Source: Melghirimyces thermohalophilus (GTDB taxonomy: Bacteria > Bacillota > Bacilli > Thermoactinomycetales > DSM-45169). From it: DNA of 64,000 nucleotides. The stretch is taken from positions 62,001 through 126,000 of the forward strand of contig NZ_FMZA01000007.1 of the NCBI RefSeq assembly GCF_900102685.1, in the 5' to 3' direction. Shown one piece after another: positions 51,316 through 60,501 of the stretch (position 1 is the stretch's first letter; the number at the start of each line of letters is the position of its first letter). The position numbers and the translations under genes were made by a program. Under the pieces are notes generated by a model. That model was given only the letters and a program-made list of their open reading frames with translations, was not told the origin of the DNA and did not search any database.

Positions 51316-51337
51316 TACTCCTATATGTATGATAGGG
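51316..51337 (-). promoter_or_regulatory. Candidate CstR operator (site D) upstream of cstR copy 2
   Basis: The 22-bp segment beginning TACTCCTATATGTATGATAG differs from site C at only two positions. It lies in the presumed promoter of the minus-strand repressor gene. Confidence 0.65.
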
Positions 51338-51501
51338 AATGGGCGAAGGGATGTCAAACGCGAGTCCTCATGTTTGGAAAGAGAGCACCCACGACTGAGG
51401 AGTAACACCGGTTGCAAGTTTCTCTTTTGCGTTTTTCATTGGTGAATTTTTTGGTTATGTTATGTTAACATGGATCAGCATACAAGATGGATTACTTATG
51501 A

Positions 51502-52445
51502 GTGCAGATCAGCCGCTCTCTCCGCTCAGTCGCCATGTATCATGGGGAGTACAGGGGGATGCATGTGTCCTTATATCGATGGATATCGGGAAAAAACTTT
51601 TTGAACCAGTATGCGATTCGGTTAGATGATCACGGAGCTGTTTTCCATATCCATTATTGGGGTGTGGTGCCAAAACACTTTGATAACCCGACGCATAAAC
51701 CTTCTTTTTTTGAAGTTTGTTATGTGGTGGATGGGAACGGAACGTATATCGATGATGGCGTTAACTATCCCTTAAAGGAAAACGTCATGTTTTTTTCAAG
51801 ACCCGGTATCTTGCACCAGATTAAAAGTGAGAGCGGGTTATATCTTTTATATGTTGGGTTTGAATTATTGAAGTCGCAATCGAAGGAAAAATGGATCCGA
51901 AGGATGGAGGAAGCGGAACAATGTCCTGAGGTGGTTAAACCGGTACAATACGACATAACCGCTTCGTCTCTCTGGAAATCCCTCCTGATCCAAGCTGCTC
52001 AACCCATACATGGCTTTTTCGAAGAACTGTTAACCCATTTGGCCTATGCTCTCATTCTTTCCCTGTTGCAAACCTTCGTCCCCTATTTACAAAACGATGA
52101 TCACAAGACGTCGGCCAAAACCTCCTCTCTGCTTCTCAATCAATAAAGTTATACATCAAGGATAATCTATCTTAAAGGTTAAAGCTGACGGATGTCGCCG
52201 GTTATTTACACGTATCCGGTCGCCACTTGTCCCGAATCTTCGTTTCTGAATCAGGAATCAATTTCTCAATTTTCCTCCAAAAAGAGCGATTACAAAAAGC
52301 GTCCACTTTGCTGAAATCAACGGATTTATCTATCAATCAGATTGCGGAGAGAACCGGTTTTTCAACCGTTCATTATTTTACTCGCGTTTTTACTTCTACC
52401 ATGTTCACCGGGACGATTCCGATCGACATATATAAAATCAGATGA
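51502..52445 (+). pseudogene. AraC-family regulator, frameshift plus nonsense codon
   Basis: The N-terminal cupin-like sensing part (VFHIHYWGVVPKHFDNPTHK, SFFEVCYVVDGNGTY, FFSRPGILHQIKSESG) is open to a TAA at 52144. A second frame continues KLYIKDNLS, meets TAA, and then reads RLKLTDVAGYLHVSGRHLSR and INQIAERTGFSTVHYFTRVF. These are the two helix-turn-helix motifs of an AraC DNA-binding domain. So the gene has one frameshift and one stop. The region is AT-rich relative to neighbours. Confidence 0.85.
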
Positions 52446-52515
52446 ACAGAACTACGGTCGATAGCATGGCGAACGTTCTCTTTTTCGGGGTTCATATGAA
52501 ACGATGTCTTTATCA

Positions 52516-52568
52516 GACAATGATCTTGTCTTCACAATGAAAAGACAGGATCGTTGTCTTTTTTTTAT
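52516..52568 (+). terminator. Terminator after the AraC remnant
   Basis: 17-base arms (52516-52532 and 52542-52558, with wobbles) followed by eight or more T residues. Confidence 0.85.
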
Positions 52569-52613
52569 ACTGATGAAGGAACATTCCGTCGGTGACTGGA
52601 GAGGAGGAGACCC

Positions 52614-53603
52614 ATGACAAAACAGAGTGTCGATTGGGGGTATTTAAGCACAGCGGCGATCACACAAAAATGGATGATCCCTGCGCTTCAGCAGGCGAAG
52701 AATGCTAACCTGGCTGCCATTGCCAGCAGCAGCGGAAAATTGGAAGAAGTGGCGGAGAAATTCCACATCGAAAAAACGTACCATACCTATGAGGAACTGC
52801 TGTCTGACCCGGAAATCGATCTGGTTTATATTCCACTGCCCAATGGTTTGCATGCTGAATGGGTGAGAAAAGCAGCGGAAAGTGGAAAACATGCGCTTTG
52901 TGAAAAGCCCGCGGCCCTGACCGCCACGGAAACAAAAGAGATGGTTCAGGTTTGTGAGGATCACCGCGTGTTATTAATGGAAGCGATGAGTATCAGTTTC
53001 ATCCCCAGCATCAGAGGGTGAAGGAAATTATCGATTTCGGAGAAATCGGCGAGGTTCAATTGATGAGGTCCAGCCTGTCATTTGTCCTTCAACAACTGGA
53101 AGGGAACATTCGTATGAGTAAAGAGTTGGGCGGGGGAAGTTTGTACGACCTGGGCTGTTACTGTATTCATGCGATCCGAAGCATCATGCAGAGAGAACCG
53201 ACGAAGGTTTACGCCGTGGGAAATCATCACCTGGATTATGTCGATTTATCGATGGTTGCCGTCATGGAGTTGGAAAATGGGCGAAAAACGGTGTTTGATT
53301 GCGGCATGAATATGAGCGACCTTCGTCAGTCTTATGAGGTGGTCGGGAGCAAAGGGAAAATCGACGTACCCATCGCCTATGTCCCGCTGGCTGATAGGAA
53401 AGGTTTTGTCCGAGTTGAGACGGATCATGCTCCAAAAGAGAAGAGATGATCCTGGGAGATCCTTACACCATAGCGGTTGAACATTTTTCCCATTGTGTGC
53501 TTACCGGAACGAAACCTATACAGAAGAAGACTGTATCCATAGTATGAAAGTGCTTGAGGCATGTTTTCAGTCATTAGAAACCGGAACGCCGATTCAACTT
53601 TGA
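52614..53603 (+). pseudogene. Gfo/Idh/MocA-type oxidoreductase, multiply frameshifted
   Basis: Starts at ATG with GGAGGAG and encodes the NAD-domain (DWGYLSTAAITQKWMIPALQ, LVYIPLPNGLHAEWVRKAAE, GKHALCEKPAA). The frame is lost at about 52990, where YQFHPQHQRVKEIIDFGEIG must be read in the next frame. That frame covers the substrate domain (LGGGSLYDLGCYCIHAIRSI) to about 53446. Two more changes restore ILGDPYTIAVEHFSHCVLTG and VLEACFQSLETGTPIQL. It was probably a sugar or inositol dehydrogenase under the neighbouring AraC regulator. Confidence 0.87.
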
Positions 53604-53625
53604 TTAAGTTCTTTGACCGATATAC

Positions 53626-53793
53626 GATGCCTTTCGAGCTGAAATGAAAGCATTTATTCAGTCGATAGTGGACAATCGAGAAGGTTGCGTGAACGGAAAA
53701 GATGGCTTGCAAGCGGAGCTGATTGCCCATGTGGCCCATCGATCCTTAACAGAGGGCCGGCCGGTGAGAATCGGCGAAGTGGAGTCTGAATGA
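53626..53793 (+). pseudogene. C-terminal fragment of a second Gfo/Idh/MocA oxidoreductase
   Basis: Fifty-five codons, DAFRAEMKAFIQSIVDNREG through AHVAHRSLTEGRPVRIGEV to a stop, match the C-terminal helices of inositol-dehydrogenase-like proteins. No N-terminal part exists; the fragment abuts the previous pseudogene. Confidence 0.65.
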
Positions 53794-54074
53794 GTAGGAT
53801 ACATCAGCACGATGGAGACTGCTTATGCCTTGCGAAACTCCCGCGGAGAAAAACCGATCACGATAATACGCCGCCCCTGTGTGGACAGGTTACGGCGTTT
53901 TTGCTTCTTCATTCAGGTCCAACCGTGAGTGATCTCCCAAATCTCTTACCCCTTTCACCTCATAGGATCTCAAATTCCTATCGTTCGTTATATGTAAAGA
54001 GCAAGCGGCCATCACCTTTTTTTCATCAGCATCCGAATTAGATCCCCGAAGGTTTGGGGTTGACTGGAAACCAT

Positions 54075-54440
54075 TTAATCGATTTTGGATTCCATTTTCC
54101 TCATTTCCTTTTGCATATCGCTCAGTTCTTCTTCAAATCGAAGGGAGGCGGCTTCCTTAGAGGAGAGACCTTCTTCCTGTACTAAAAATTCTACAAAATC
54201 ATAATGGTAGTTGACATCTGTTTTGAGCTCCCGGGCGGCAATCTCCAATGCTTGGGCTAATAACCAAGCGTCTTTGATATCATCTGTATTTAATTGAATA
54301 TGTGGTATTTCCCTTCCCTGAAGGTTATTGTAATGAGTTCCTTCAAAATGGATCTCAATCGAATAACCATTGGTATGATATCCGGAACGGATGAAAATCT
54401 TTTTCTGCCCGCTTCCATCTGTGATGTTCAGATTCTTCAC
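54075..54440 (-). CDS. Hypothetical soluble protein
   Basis: A 121-residue hydrophilic protein. The N-terminal half alternates beta-strand-like segments (KKIFIRSGYHTNGYSIEIHF), and the C-terminal half is helical and acidic (SSKEAASLRFEEELSDMQKE). GTG start with GAGGAGG 7 nt upstream. No cysteine, signal or membrane segment, and no family recognised. It appears intact among pseudogenes. Confidence 0.6.
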   Translation of the reverse strand: MKNLNITDGSGQKKIFIRSGYHTNGYSIEIHFEGTHYNNLQGREIPHIQLNTDDIKDAWLLAQALEIAARELKTDVNYHYDFVEFLVQEEGLSSKEAASLRFEEELSDMQKEMRKMESKID

Positions 54441-54697
54441 ATGTTTGCCTCCTCAATCTATTTTTACTCTTTGATCGGTACGAGCGTCCTATGTCAATTC
54501 TTTTTTTACGATACAATCGGAGCCAACCCTTAAAAGGATTTCAACCTTGTTGTCACAAATTCCCGCTAATATACGAAGATCTGTTTGTACAATTGATCAA
54601 GGAAAAGGGAGCGTGAGTACTAACATGTTTTTGGATAAACTGTGTACCAACTAATTTCACGGCGCTTGTCACCACGGATAATAAGTAATACAGTAAA

Positions 54698-55045
54698 ATG
54701 GCTATATTTTACAAGTGGATTTTAAAATGGATGGACCATTTGGTGACGAGATGGTGGAAGCATTTTCTAATCTACACAAAAGTATTAATGAGGGAGAAGG
54801 ATTTTTATGGAAAATTTAAACGGAAGATCGTGAGGCAGAAGGAAGCTGGTGGGATTTATCTGTTTGAGTCAAAAGAATCCGCTCATAAATATTTAATGAT
54901 AAATACAGAGAGATTAAAGGGATTTGGTATTGAGCCGGTTAACGGGGAAATATTCGAAGTGAATGAAGGATTGACTCAAATCAAATGGTCTCAGTTAGAA
55001 CATCGAGATATCGTTGAAGTTTCTTACCGAAATAGGGCGATGTAA
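54698..55045 (+). pseudogene. YdhR-type putative monooxygenase, frameshifted
   Basis: The C-terminal part EAGGIYLFESKESAHKYLMI and TERLKGFGIEPVNGEIFEVN is typical of the small YdhR family. The expected N-terminal part lies in a different frame: VDFKMDGPFGDEMVEAFSNL followed by HKSINEGEGFLWKI, a TAA, then TEDREAEG. Two frame changes plus one stop are needed to rebuild the family-length protein. The 115-codon ORF that happens to span the region is an artefact of these shifts. Confidence 0.8.
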
Positions 55046-55189
55046 TTGAATAAAGAGCGTGGCAATCACCAGTGACCCGGTTCCCCAGGTAGTAGCTAGG
55101 TACCCAGGCAATCACCGGTGAAAGGTCGCAGTAACAAGGTTAAACAGCCCCAAAAGGTGAATTCTGGGGCTCTTGAATTTTCTTTCGAG

Positions 55190-55563
55190 GGGACAGGTAT
55201 CACCCAGTTCCTAAGCTTCTTGACCGGATGGCTCGGCGTACACGTTTCAGCGGTACTGTACAGCATTGGTTTCGGTTCGGCGCAGCCGTCCTACAAGCGG
55301 CGACGATCCGTTTTGTCCACCCGCACCGTAAAGGGATAGCCAATGCTTCTTTTTCGACCGACCTCGGCATCGGGCTGGGAGCGATCATGTTGGGCTAGGT
55401 TTCTCAGCACATGAACTATCAGATAATATTTACGGTCAGTGCTGTGTCGGTTGCGTTTTCCCTGTTGCTGTTCATTTTCTTTGTGAAACGTTTGTTAACA
55501 ATGAAAGGCATGGCCCCATCAAACATCCGCTTTCTTCCTCAGAAACAAGGTGACGCCCCTTGA
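55190..55563 (+). pseudogene. C-terminal remnant of an MFS transporter
   Basis: ITQFLSFLTGWLGVHVSAVL then YSIGFGSAQPSYK leads into another frame with AATIRFVHPHRKGIANASFS, TDLGIGLGAIMLG, a TAG where Trp is usual, and VSQHMNYQIIFTVSAVSVAF. This corresponds to the last four helices of a drug-type MFS permease. The N-terminal two thirds are missing. Confidence 0.75.
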
Positions 55564-55689
55564 CTATAAGGTTTGGTCAATTGGAAAGCTACAGCGGTTT
55601 CCTCATGGGGTCTTGCTTTCCACGACGCCTCCCGGCAGGCAAGTCGGCAGCCATGGGTTGTAAGAAAATTGTTCGGAAATCTCGTATTG

Positions 55690-55709
55690 ACTTGGAGTTG
55701 ACTCCAGGT
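55690..55709. promoter_or_regulatory. MerR-family-type operator, orphaned
   Basis: ACTTGGAGT-TG-ACTCCAGGT is an inverted repeat with one mismatch, in the style of MerR operators between -35 and -10 elements. The gene that now follows is only a fragment of an alcohol dehydrogenase. Confidence 0.5.
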
Positions 55710-55734
55710 TGGAAACTCCCCATTGATCCGTAGT

Positions 55735-55815
55735 GAAAAGGCCTATGAGCGAGTACTGGATTCCGACGTGCGGTATCGGTTCGTGATCGACATCAGCACG
55801 ATGGATACCTCTTAA
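55735..55815 (+). pseudogene. C-terminal fragment of a zinc alcohol dehydrogenase
   Basis: Twenty-six codons, EKAYERVLDSDVRYRFVIDI and a short tail, match the last residues of NAD(P)-dependent alcohol dehydrogenases (AYERxLxSDVRYRFVIDM in my memory). Nothing else of the gene is present. Confidence 0.6.
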
Positions 55816-56316
55816 CCATGCGGGTTGCTGCCGATGCTGTCGCATTACGTCGTGGCGTTAATGTTGCGATAAATACTCATAAGCCCGGCTAGCCATGAAG
55901 TGTTCCAAGATGCAAAAGGAACTGCGCTAAAATAAGCGCGGTTCCTTTACTTAATCACGGTTTTGATCTTGATAGTCATCGCCGACTTGAAATACCCGAT
56001 TCGATAACATAACGTGTCATGTAATTGTTCAACTTAGAGATCGGAATTGTGAAATATCATCCGGTTACCATCTCCATCGACAGGATGATCGATAAGGTCG
56101 GTTCGTGGCGCCCCAAATAATGACAGGATGACGGACCCGATCACAAAGATGTGGAGCCGAGGGGAAAAGTGTCTAAAGTGTCTAATATGGCGAAAAAAGT
56201 GTGTGAAAAATATAAGAGCAAGTGAGTAAGTGATAAAGGTAAAGTGAGTAAACAAGTTTTTTGGTTAACCTGTGATATGTTAAGATGTACCAACAATAAG
56301 AAGAGGGGGTGGTCGG
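55816..56316. other. Gene-free stretch with a hairpin and the promoter region of the next gene
   Basis: A hairpin at 55914-55952 (AAAGGAAC...GTTCCTTT plus GCGC core) resembles a terminator. The 73-codon minus frame at 56034-56255 has no ribosome site or family features. The last 150 bp are rich in short direct repeats (AAGTGTCT twice, GTGAGTAA twice) ahead of the ribosome site at 56303. Confidence 0.4.
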
Positions 56317-58371
56317 ATGAGTGAACCGAATCGACTGTTCAAGGAAAAATCACCGTATCTCTTGCAGCACGCCCACAATCCGGTAGATTGGTATCCTTGG
56401 GGAGATGCGGCGTTTGCGAAAGCGAAGAAGGAAGACAAGCCGATCTTCCTCTCGATCGGATACTCCACCTGTCACTGGTGTCACGTGATGGCGCGGGAAT
56501 CCTTTGCTGATGAGGAAGTGGCCCATCTCTTAAATAAAGAATACGTCTCCGTCAAGGTAGATCGGGAAGAACGGCCGGATGTGGACAACCTTTACATGTC
56601 GGTCTGCCAGGCCTTGACTGGACACGGAGGGTGGCCGCTGACCATTATCATGACCCCGGACAAAGAGCCGTTTTTTGCCGGGACATATTATCCCAAGCAG
56701 GCGGTCCAAGGCATGCCGGGGTTGCTGGATGTGTTGGCTCAGGTGGCCCAGGCCTGGAAAGAGGAACGGGACAAGGTGCTGGAAGCGGGACGGAAGATCA
56801 CCCATGCCATCCAGAGCCAGTTGAAGATCACCCATGCGGGGGAGGTGGGTCCAGAGGAGATGGACGAGGCCTACCAGCATTTCAAATCCTCCTATGATCC
56901 GCAATATGGCGGTTTCGGCCAGGCGCCGAAGTTTCCCCGCCCCCATGATTTTCTCTTTCTGCTTCGCTATGGGAAGAAGAATAATGAGCCTTTTGCTCTG
57001 TCGATGGTGGAGCATACCCTGGAGGCGATGCGGCGGGGTGGGATTTACGATCAGATCGGATATGGGTTTGCCCGTTATTCGGTGGACCGGCACTGGCTGG
57101 TTCCCCATTTCGAGAAAATGCTGTATGATAACGCGATGCTCGCCTACGCTTATCTGGAAACCTACCAGGTGACCCGAAAGGACTTTTACGCCGAGACAGC
57201 ACGGGAGATCTTTACCTACGTTCTTCGGGATATGACGTCGCCGGAAGGCGGTTTTTATTCCGCCGAAGATGCGGATTCGGAAGGAGTGGAAGGGAAATTT
57301 TACGTTTGGACACCGGAGGAAGTCCAGGAGGTGCTGGGGGAAGAGGAGGGCGAACTCTTTTGCGAGTACTACGACATCAACGACAAGGGCCATTTTGAGG
57401 GGAAAAGCATCCCCAATCTGATCGACCAGTCCTTGGCTGATTTTGCTGCCCGGAAAAATTTCTCCGAGTCCGATGTGCGGAGCTGGCTGGAGAAGTCCAG
57501 AAAAAGGCTGTTTCAGGCTCGGGAAGGGCGGGTGCGCCCGCATAAGGACGATAAAATCCTCACTTCCTGGAACGGCCTGATGATCGCTGCCCTGGCCAAA
57601 GGAGGCCGGGTACTGGGGGACGAGAGGTACATCGAGGCAGCGGAAAAGGCCGCCCAGTTCCTACTGGAGAAGCTTCGGGACAAAAAGGGCCGCCTGCTGG
57701 CCCGGTACCGGGAGGGGGAGGCGGCGATCCTCGGTTACCTGGATGACTATGCCTTTTTCATCTGGGGGCTGATCGAGCTGTATGAGGCCTCCTTCCGACC
57801 CAAATACCTGAAGTTGGCCCTGGAACTGAATCGAAAGATGCTGGAGCTGTTTCAGGATGAGGAAGCGGATGGGCTTTATTTCACTGGGAAAGACGCAGAG
57901 GAGTTGCTCACCCGGACCAAAGAGATTTACGACGGAGCCATCCCCTCAGGCAACTCCGTGGCTGCTCTCAATCTGGCCCGACTCGCCCGCCTGACAGGGG
58001 ACACGGAGCTTCGCGACCAGGCGGATCGGCAGATCAAAGCGTTTGCCGGGTCGATCAGCAACGCGCCCATGGCCTTCAGCTTTTTCCTCACCGCCGTTCA
58101 GTTTTTTCAAGGCGAACCGAAAGAGATCGTGATCACCGGACCGGCTGGAGACGAGACCACCCAGAACATGCTCCGGTATGTACAGCTTCAGTTTTTACCG
58201 GAGGCGGTGTTGTTATATAAACCAGAGGGGGAAGGGGACCAGCTCAGCCGGTTGGTGCCCTTCACCATGGAGCAGCGGACGGTTGACGGTCGTGCCACCG
58301 CCTATATCTGTGAAAATTTTGCCTGCCATACACCGGCTACCAGCCTGACCGAACTGGAAAAACGGCTGTAA
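56317..58371 (+). CDS. YyaL/DUF255 thioredoxin-domain protein (spermatogenesis-associated-protein-20-like)
   Basis: A 684-residue protein. The N-terminal thioredoxin-like DUF255 domain has [18 protein letters not shown] and the redox motif [11 protein letters not shown] (about 49-59). The remaining two thirds form an alpha/alpha barrel related to N-acylglucosamine epimerases ([40 protein letters not shown]). The activity is not known in bacteria. AGAGGGGGTGG precedes the ATG. It is full length and is followed by its own terminator. Confidence 0.92.
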   Translation: MSEPNRLFKEKSPYLLQHAHNPVDWYPWGDAAFAKAKKEDKPIFLSIGYSTCHWCHVMARESFADEEVAHLLNKEYVSVKVDREERPDVDNLYMSVCQALTGHGGWPLTIIMTPDKEPFFAGTYYPKQAVQGMPGLLDVLAQVAQAWKEERDKVLEAGRKITHAIQSQLKITHAGEVGPEEMDEAYQHFKSSYDPQYGGFGQAPKFPRPHDFLFLLRYGKKNNEPFALSMVEHTLEAMRRGGIYDQIGYGFARYSVDRHWLVPHFEKMLYDNAMLAYAYLETYQVTRKDFYAETAREIFTYVLRDMTSPEGGFYSAEDADSEGVEGKFYVWTPEEVQEVLGEEEGELFCEYYDINDKGHFEGKSIPNLIDQSLADFAARKNFSESDVRSWLEKSRKRLFQAREGRVRPHKDDKILTSWNGLMIAALAKGGRVLGDERYIEAAEKAAQFLLEKLRDKKGRLLARYREGEAAILGYLDDYAFFIWGLIELYEASFRPKYLKLALELNRKMLELFQDEEADGLYFTGKDAEELLTRTKEIYDGAIPSGNSVAALNLARLARLTGDTELRDQADRQIKAFAGSISNAPMAFSFFLTAVQFFQGEPKEIVITGPAGDETTQNMLRYVQLQFLPEAVLLYKPEGEGDQLSRLVPFTMEQRTVDGRATAYICENFACHTPATSLTELEKRL

Positions 58372-58380
58372 AAGCGCCAT

Positions 58381-58417
58381 AAAAACCCGACCTCGTAAAA
58401 GGGGCCCGGGTTTTTTC
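58381..58417 (+). terminator. Terminator of the YyaL-like gene
   Basis: AAAACCCG pairs with CGGGTTTT around a partly paired loop, followed by T6. Confidence 0.85.
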
Positions 58418-58481
58418 TTTCGCCTGCGGGAAACCGAAGCCGGAGGTGATAGGGTCATCGGGGGCAGCATGGAGTCTCCCG

Positions 58482-58649
58482 TTAAGGAATTTTGGATGAT
58501 GATGTTTCTGTCGGATTGCGGAGGGTGCGACGGTCGAGGATCCGCTCACTGCCGCAATACCAACATCGGTCCGCCGGATATTCTTCCATTAAAAAGCGGC
58601 CTTGGCAGTGTTGGCATTGATATTCCGTTGGCACAAACCGTTCTTTCAT
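58482..58649 (-). CDS. Small zinc-ribbon protein
   Basis: A 55-residue protein with CQHC (about 12-15) and CWYC (about 29-32), spaced like a rubredoxin-type zinc ribbon. The ATG at 58647-58649 has AAAAGGAGAG about 6 nt upstream. The tail is Ser/Thr-rich. No family is recognised, but the cysteine spacing and ribosome site make it credible. Confidence 0.6.
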   Translation of the reverse strand: MKERFVPTEYQCQHCQGRFLMEEYPADRCWYCGSERILDRRTLRNPTETSSSKIP

Positions 58650-58809
58650 CCGTAACTCTCCTTTTCTCTCATTGTCTTTCTAGTATCGAAGGCTGCCAGA
58701 ATGATAGAGAATGATGTGATTATATATAGCAAAAAAGACAATGATTGTGCTTGTCCCGTGCAAATGAAGGCATTGGCCCGATTGCCCGTTGAAGATAAAG
58801 AGGAGTAAC

Positions 58810-60357
58810 ATGGAATTGATCGCTATCCGATCGAAGGAGGGGTTGAATATCGAAACGAAGCTGAATGAACTGAAGGAGAAGTTGTCGGAGGTGTATGACC
58901 TGGAAGGGGTTATCGCTCTCCTAGATTGGGACCAGTCCACCTACATGCCGACAGGGGGTGGAGCGGCCCGAGGTCGGCAGATAGCCGTGCTGGAAAAGTT
59001 GGTCCACGAAAAAATGACCGACCCAACCTTAGGGAAGCTTTTGGACGAATTGTCTCCCCTGGAGTCGGAGCTCCCGTATGATTCCGACGAAGCCGGGCTG
59101 ATCCGTGTCGCCCGTCGAAAGTTTGAGAAGGCTTCCAAAGTACCCGCTGCGTTTATAGCGGAGTTTGCCAACCACACGGCGGAGACGTTTCATGTGTGGA
59201 CCGAAGCCCGTCCGGCAGATGATTTTTCCAAGGTGGCGCCCTATCTGGAGAAAACCTTGGAATACAGCCGGCAGATGGCGGAGTTTTTCCCCGGTTACGA
59301 ACACATCGCCGATCCCCTGATCGATTTTTCCGATCCTGGACTTCGGACTTCGGAGCTGAAGACGCTCTTTACCGATTTGCGGGAAGAGCTGGTCCCGCTG
59401 GTGAAGGCGGTCACCGATCGAGAACCGGCGGATGACACGTGTCTCACCCGGTCTTATCCCCAGGAGAAGCAGTGGTCCTTCGGTCTCGATGTGATCAAAC
59501 AGTTGGGCTATGATTTTGAGCGGGGACGGCAGGATAAAACCCATCATCCCTTTATGACCAAATTTTCCCTCGGAGACGTGCGCATCACCACCCGACTGAA
59601 GGAGAGGGATCTGGGAGAAGGGCTGTTCAGCACGATTCACGAAGCGGGACACGCCATGTATGAACAAGGGATCACCGAGGGGTATGAGGGGACGCCCTTG
59701 GCTGAAGGGGCCTCCTCCGGTGTACATGAGAGCCAGTCCCGGCTGTGGGAAAACATCGTCGGGCGCAGCCGGGCGTTTTGGGAGTATTTTTATCCCCGGT
59801 TGCAGCGGACATTTCCCGATCAATTGAAGGATGTCTCCCTGGATACCTTCCACCGGGCAGTAAACAAAGTGCAGCCTTCCCTGATTCGCACCGAGGCCGA
59901 CGAGTTAACCTATAACCTGCACGTGATGATCCGCTTCGATCTAGAGTTGGCACTCCTGGAAGGAAAGCTAGCGGTGGAGGATCTACCGGAAGCTTGGCGA
60001 GAACGGTACCGACAGGATCTGGGGGTCGTGCCTCCCGATGACCGGGACGGCGTGCTGCAAGATGTCCATTGGTACATCGGCACCATCGGCGGTGCGTTTC
60101 AGGGTTACACCCTGGGCAACATCTTGAGCGCTCAGTTCTATGAAGCGGCGCTGGCTGCCCATCCCGAAATCCCCGATCAGATTCGCCGCGGGGAATTTAA
60201 CGGGCTGCGGGGTTGGCTCACGGAACATCTATACCGGCACGGGGCCAAGTATACGGCAGATGAACTGACCCGGCGTGCGACGGGCTCTCCCCTCTCTATC
60301 GATCCTTACATTCGATATCTCAAACATAAATTTACCCAACTCTATCTTGAAGAGTAA
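58810..60357 (+). CDS. M32-family metallocarboxypeptidase
   Basis: A 515-residue thermostable-carboxypeptidase-1-type enzyme. Zinc motif HEAGHAMYEQG (about 275) with the downstream Glu in GVHESQSRLWEN, plus the family signatures IRTEADELTYNLHVMIRFDL and GTIGGAFQGYTLGNILSAQF. It releases C-terminal amino acids from peptides in the cytoplasm. ATG 58810 with GAGGAG 5 nt upstream is preferred; the extra N-terminal 15 residues compared with typical members are a minor uncertainty. Confidence 0.92.
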   Translation: MELIAIRSKEGLNIETKLNELKEKLSEVYDLEGVIALLDWDQSTYMPTGGGAARGRQIAVLEKLVHEKMTDPTLGKLLDELSPLESELPYDSDEAGLIRVARRKFEKASKVPAAFIAEFANHTAETFHVWTEARPADDFSKVAPYLEKTLEYSRQMAEFFPGYEHIADPLIDFSDPGLRTSELKTLFTDLREELVPLVKAVTDREPADDTCLTRSYPQEKQWSFGLDVIKQLGYDFERGRQDKTHHPFMTKFSLGDVRITTRLKERDLGEGLFSTIHEAGHAMYEQGITEGYEGTPLAEGASSGVHESQSRLWENIVGRSRAFWEYFYPRLQRTFPDQLKDVSLDTFHRAVNKVQPSLIRTEADELTYNLHVMIRFDLELALLEGKLAVEDLPEAWRERYRQDLGVVPPDDRDGVLQDVHWYIGTIGGAFQGYTLGNILSAQFYEAALAAHPEIPDQIRRGEFNGLRGWLTEHLYRHGAKYTADELTRRATGSPLSIDPYIRYLKHKFTQLYLEE

Positions 60358-60364
60358 GTGATTC

Positions 60365-60392
60365 GGCCGGAGGGGTATACCTTCCGGCTTTT
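60365..60392 (+). terminator. Terminator of the M32 carboxypeptidase gene
   Basis: GCCGGA/TCCGGC stem extended by GGTATACC, then T4. Confidence 0.8.
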
Positions 60393-60434
60393 ATGAAAAA
60401 TAATTGATCGATGATTCCTTTTTTTATGAGAAAT

Positions 60435-60463
60435 TTGACGGGCTGTCGGATGCATACTATCAT
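60435..60463 (+). promoter_or_regulatory. Sigma-A-type promoter of the symporter gene
   Basis: TTGACG (60435-60440), 17-bp spacer, TATCAT (60458-60463); the start codon is 39 bp downstream of the -10. Confidence 0.7.
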
Positions 60464-60501
60464 GAGGAGTATTCACGTCATTGCATAAAGGAGAGTTGTT
60501 A

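Noticed and set aside
54698-55045. 115-residue intact ORF
   Set aside because: Its N-terminal third is an out-of-frame reading of a YdhR-type gene; I annotate the locus as a pseudogene instead.
56034-56255. 73-codon minus-strand ORF rich in His and Phe
   Set aside because: No ribosome site; it lies in the promoter region of the YyaL-like gene and its composition reflects T-rich DNA.
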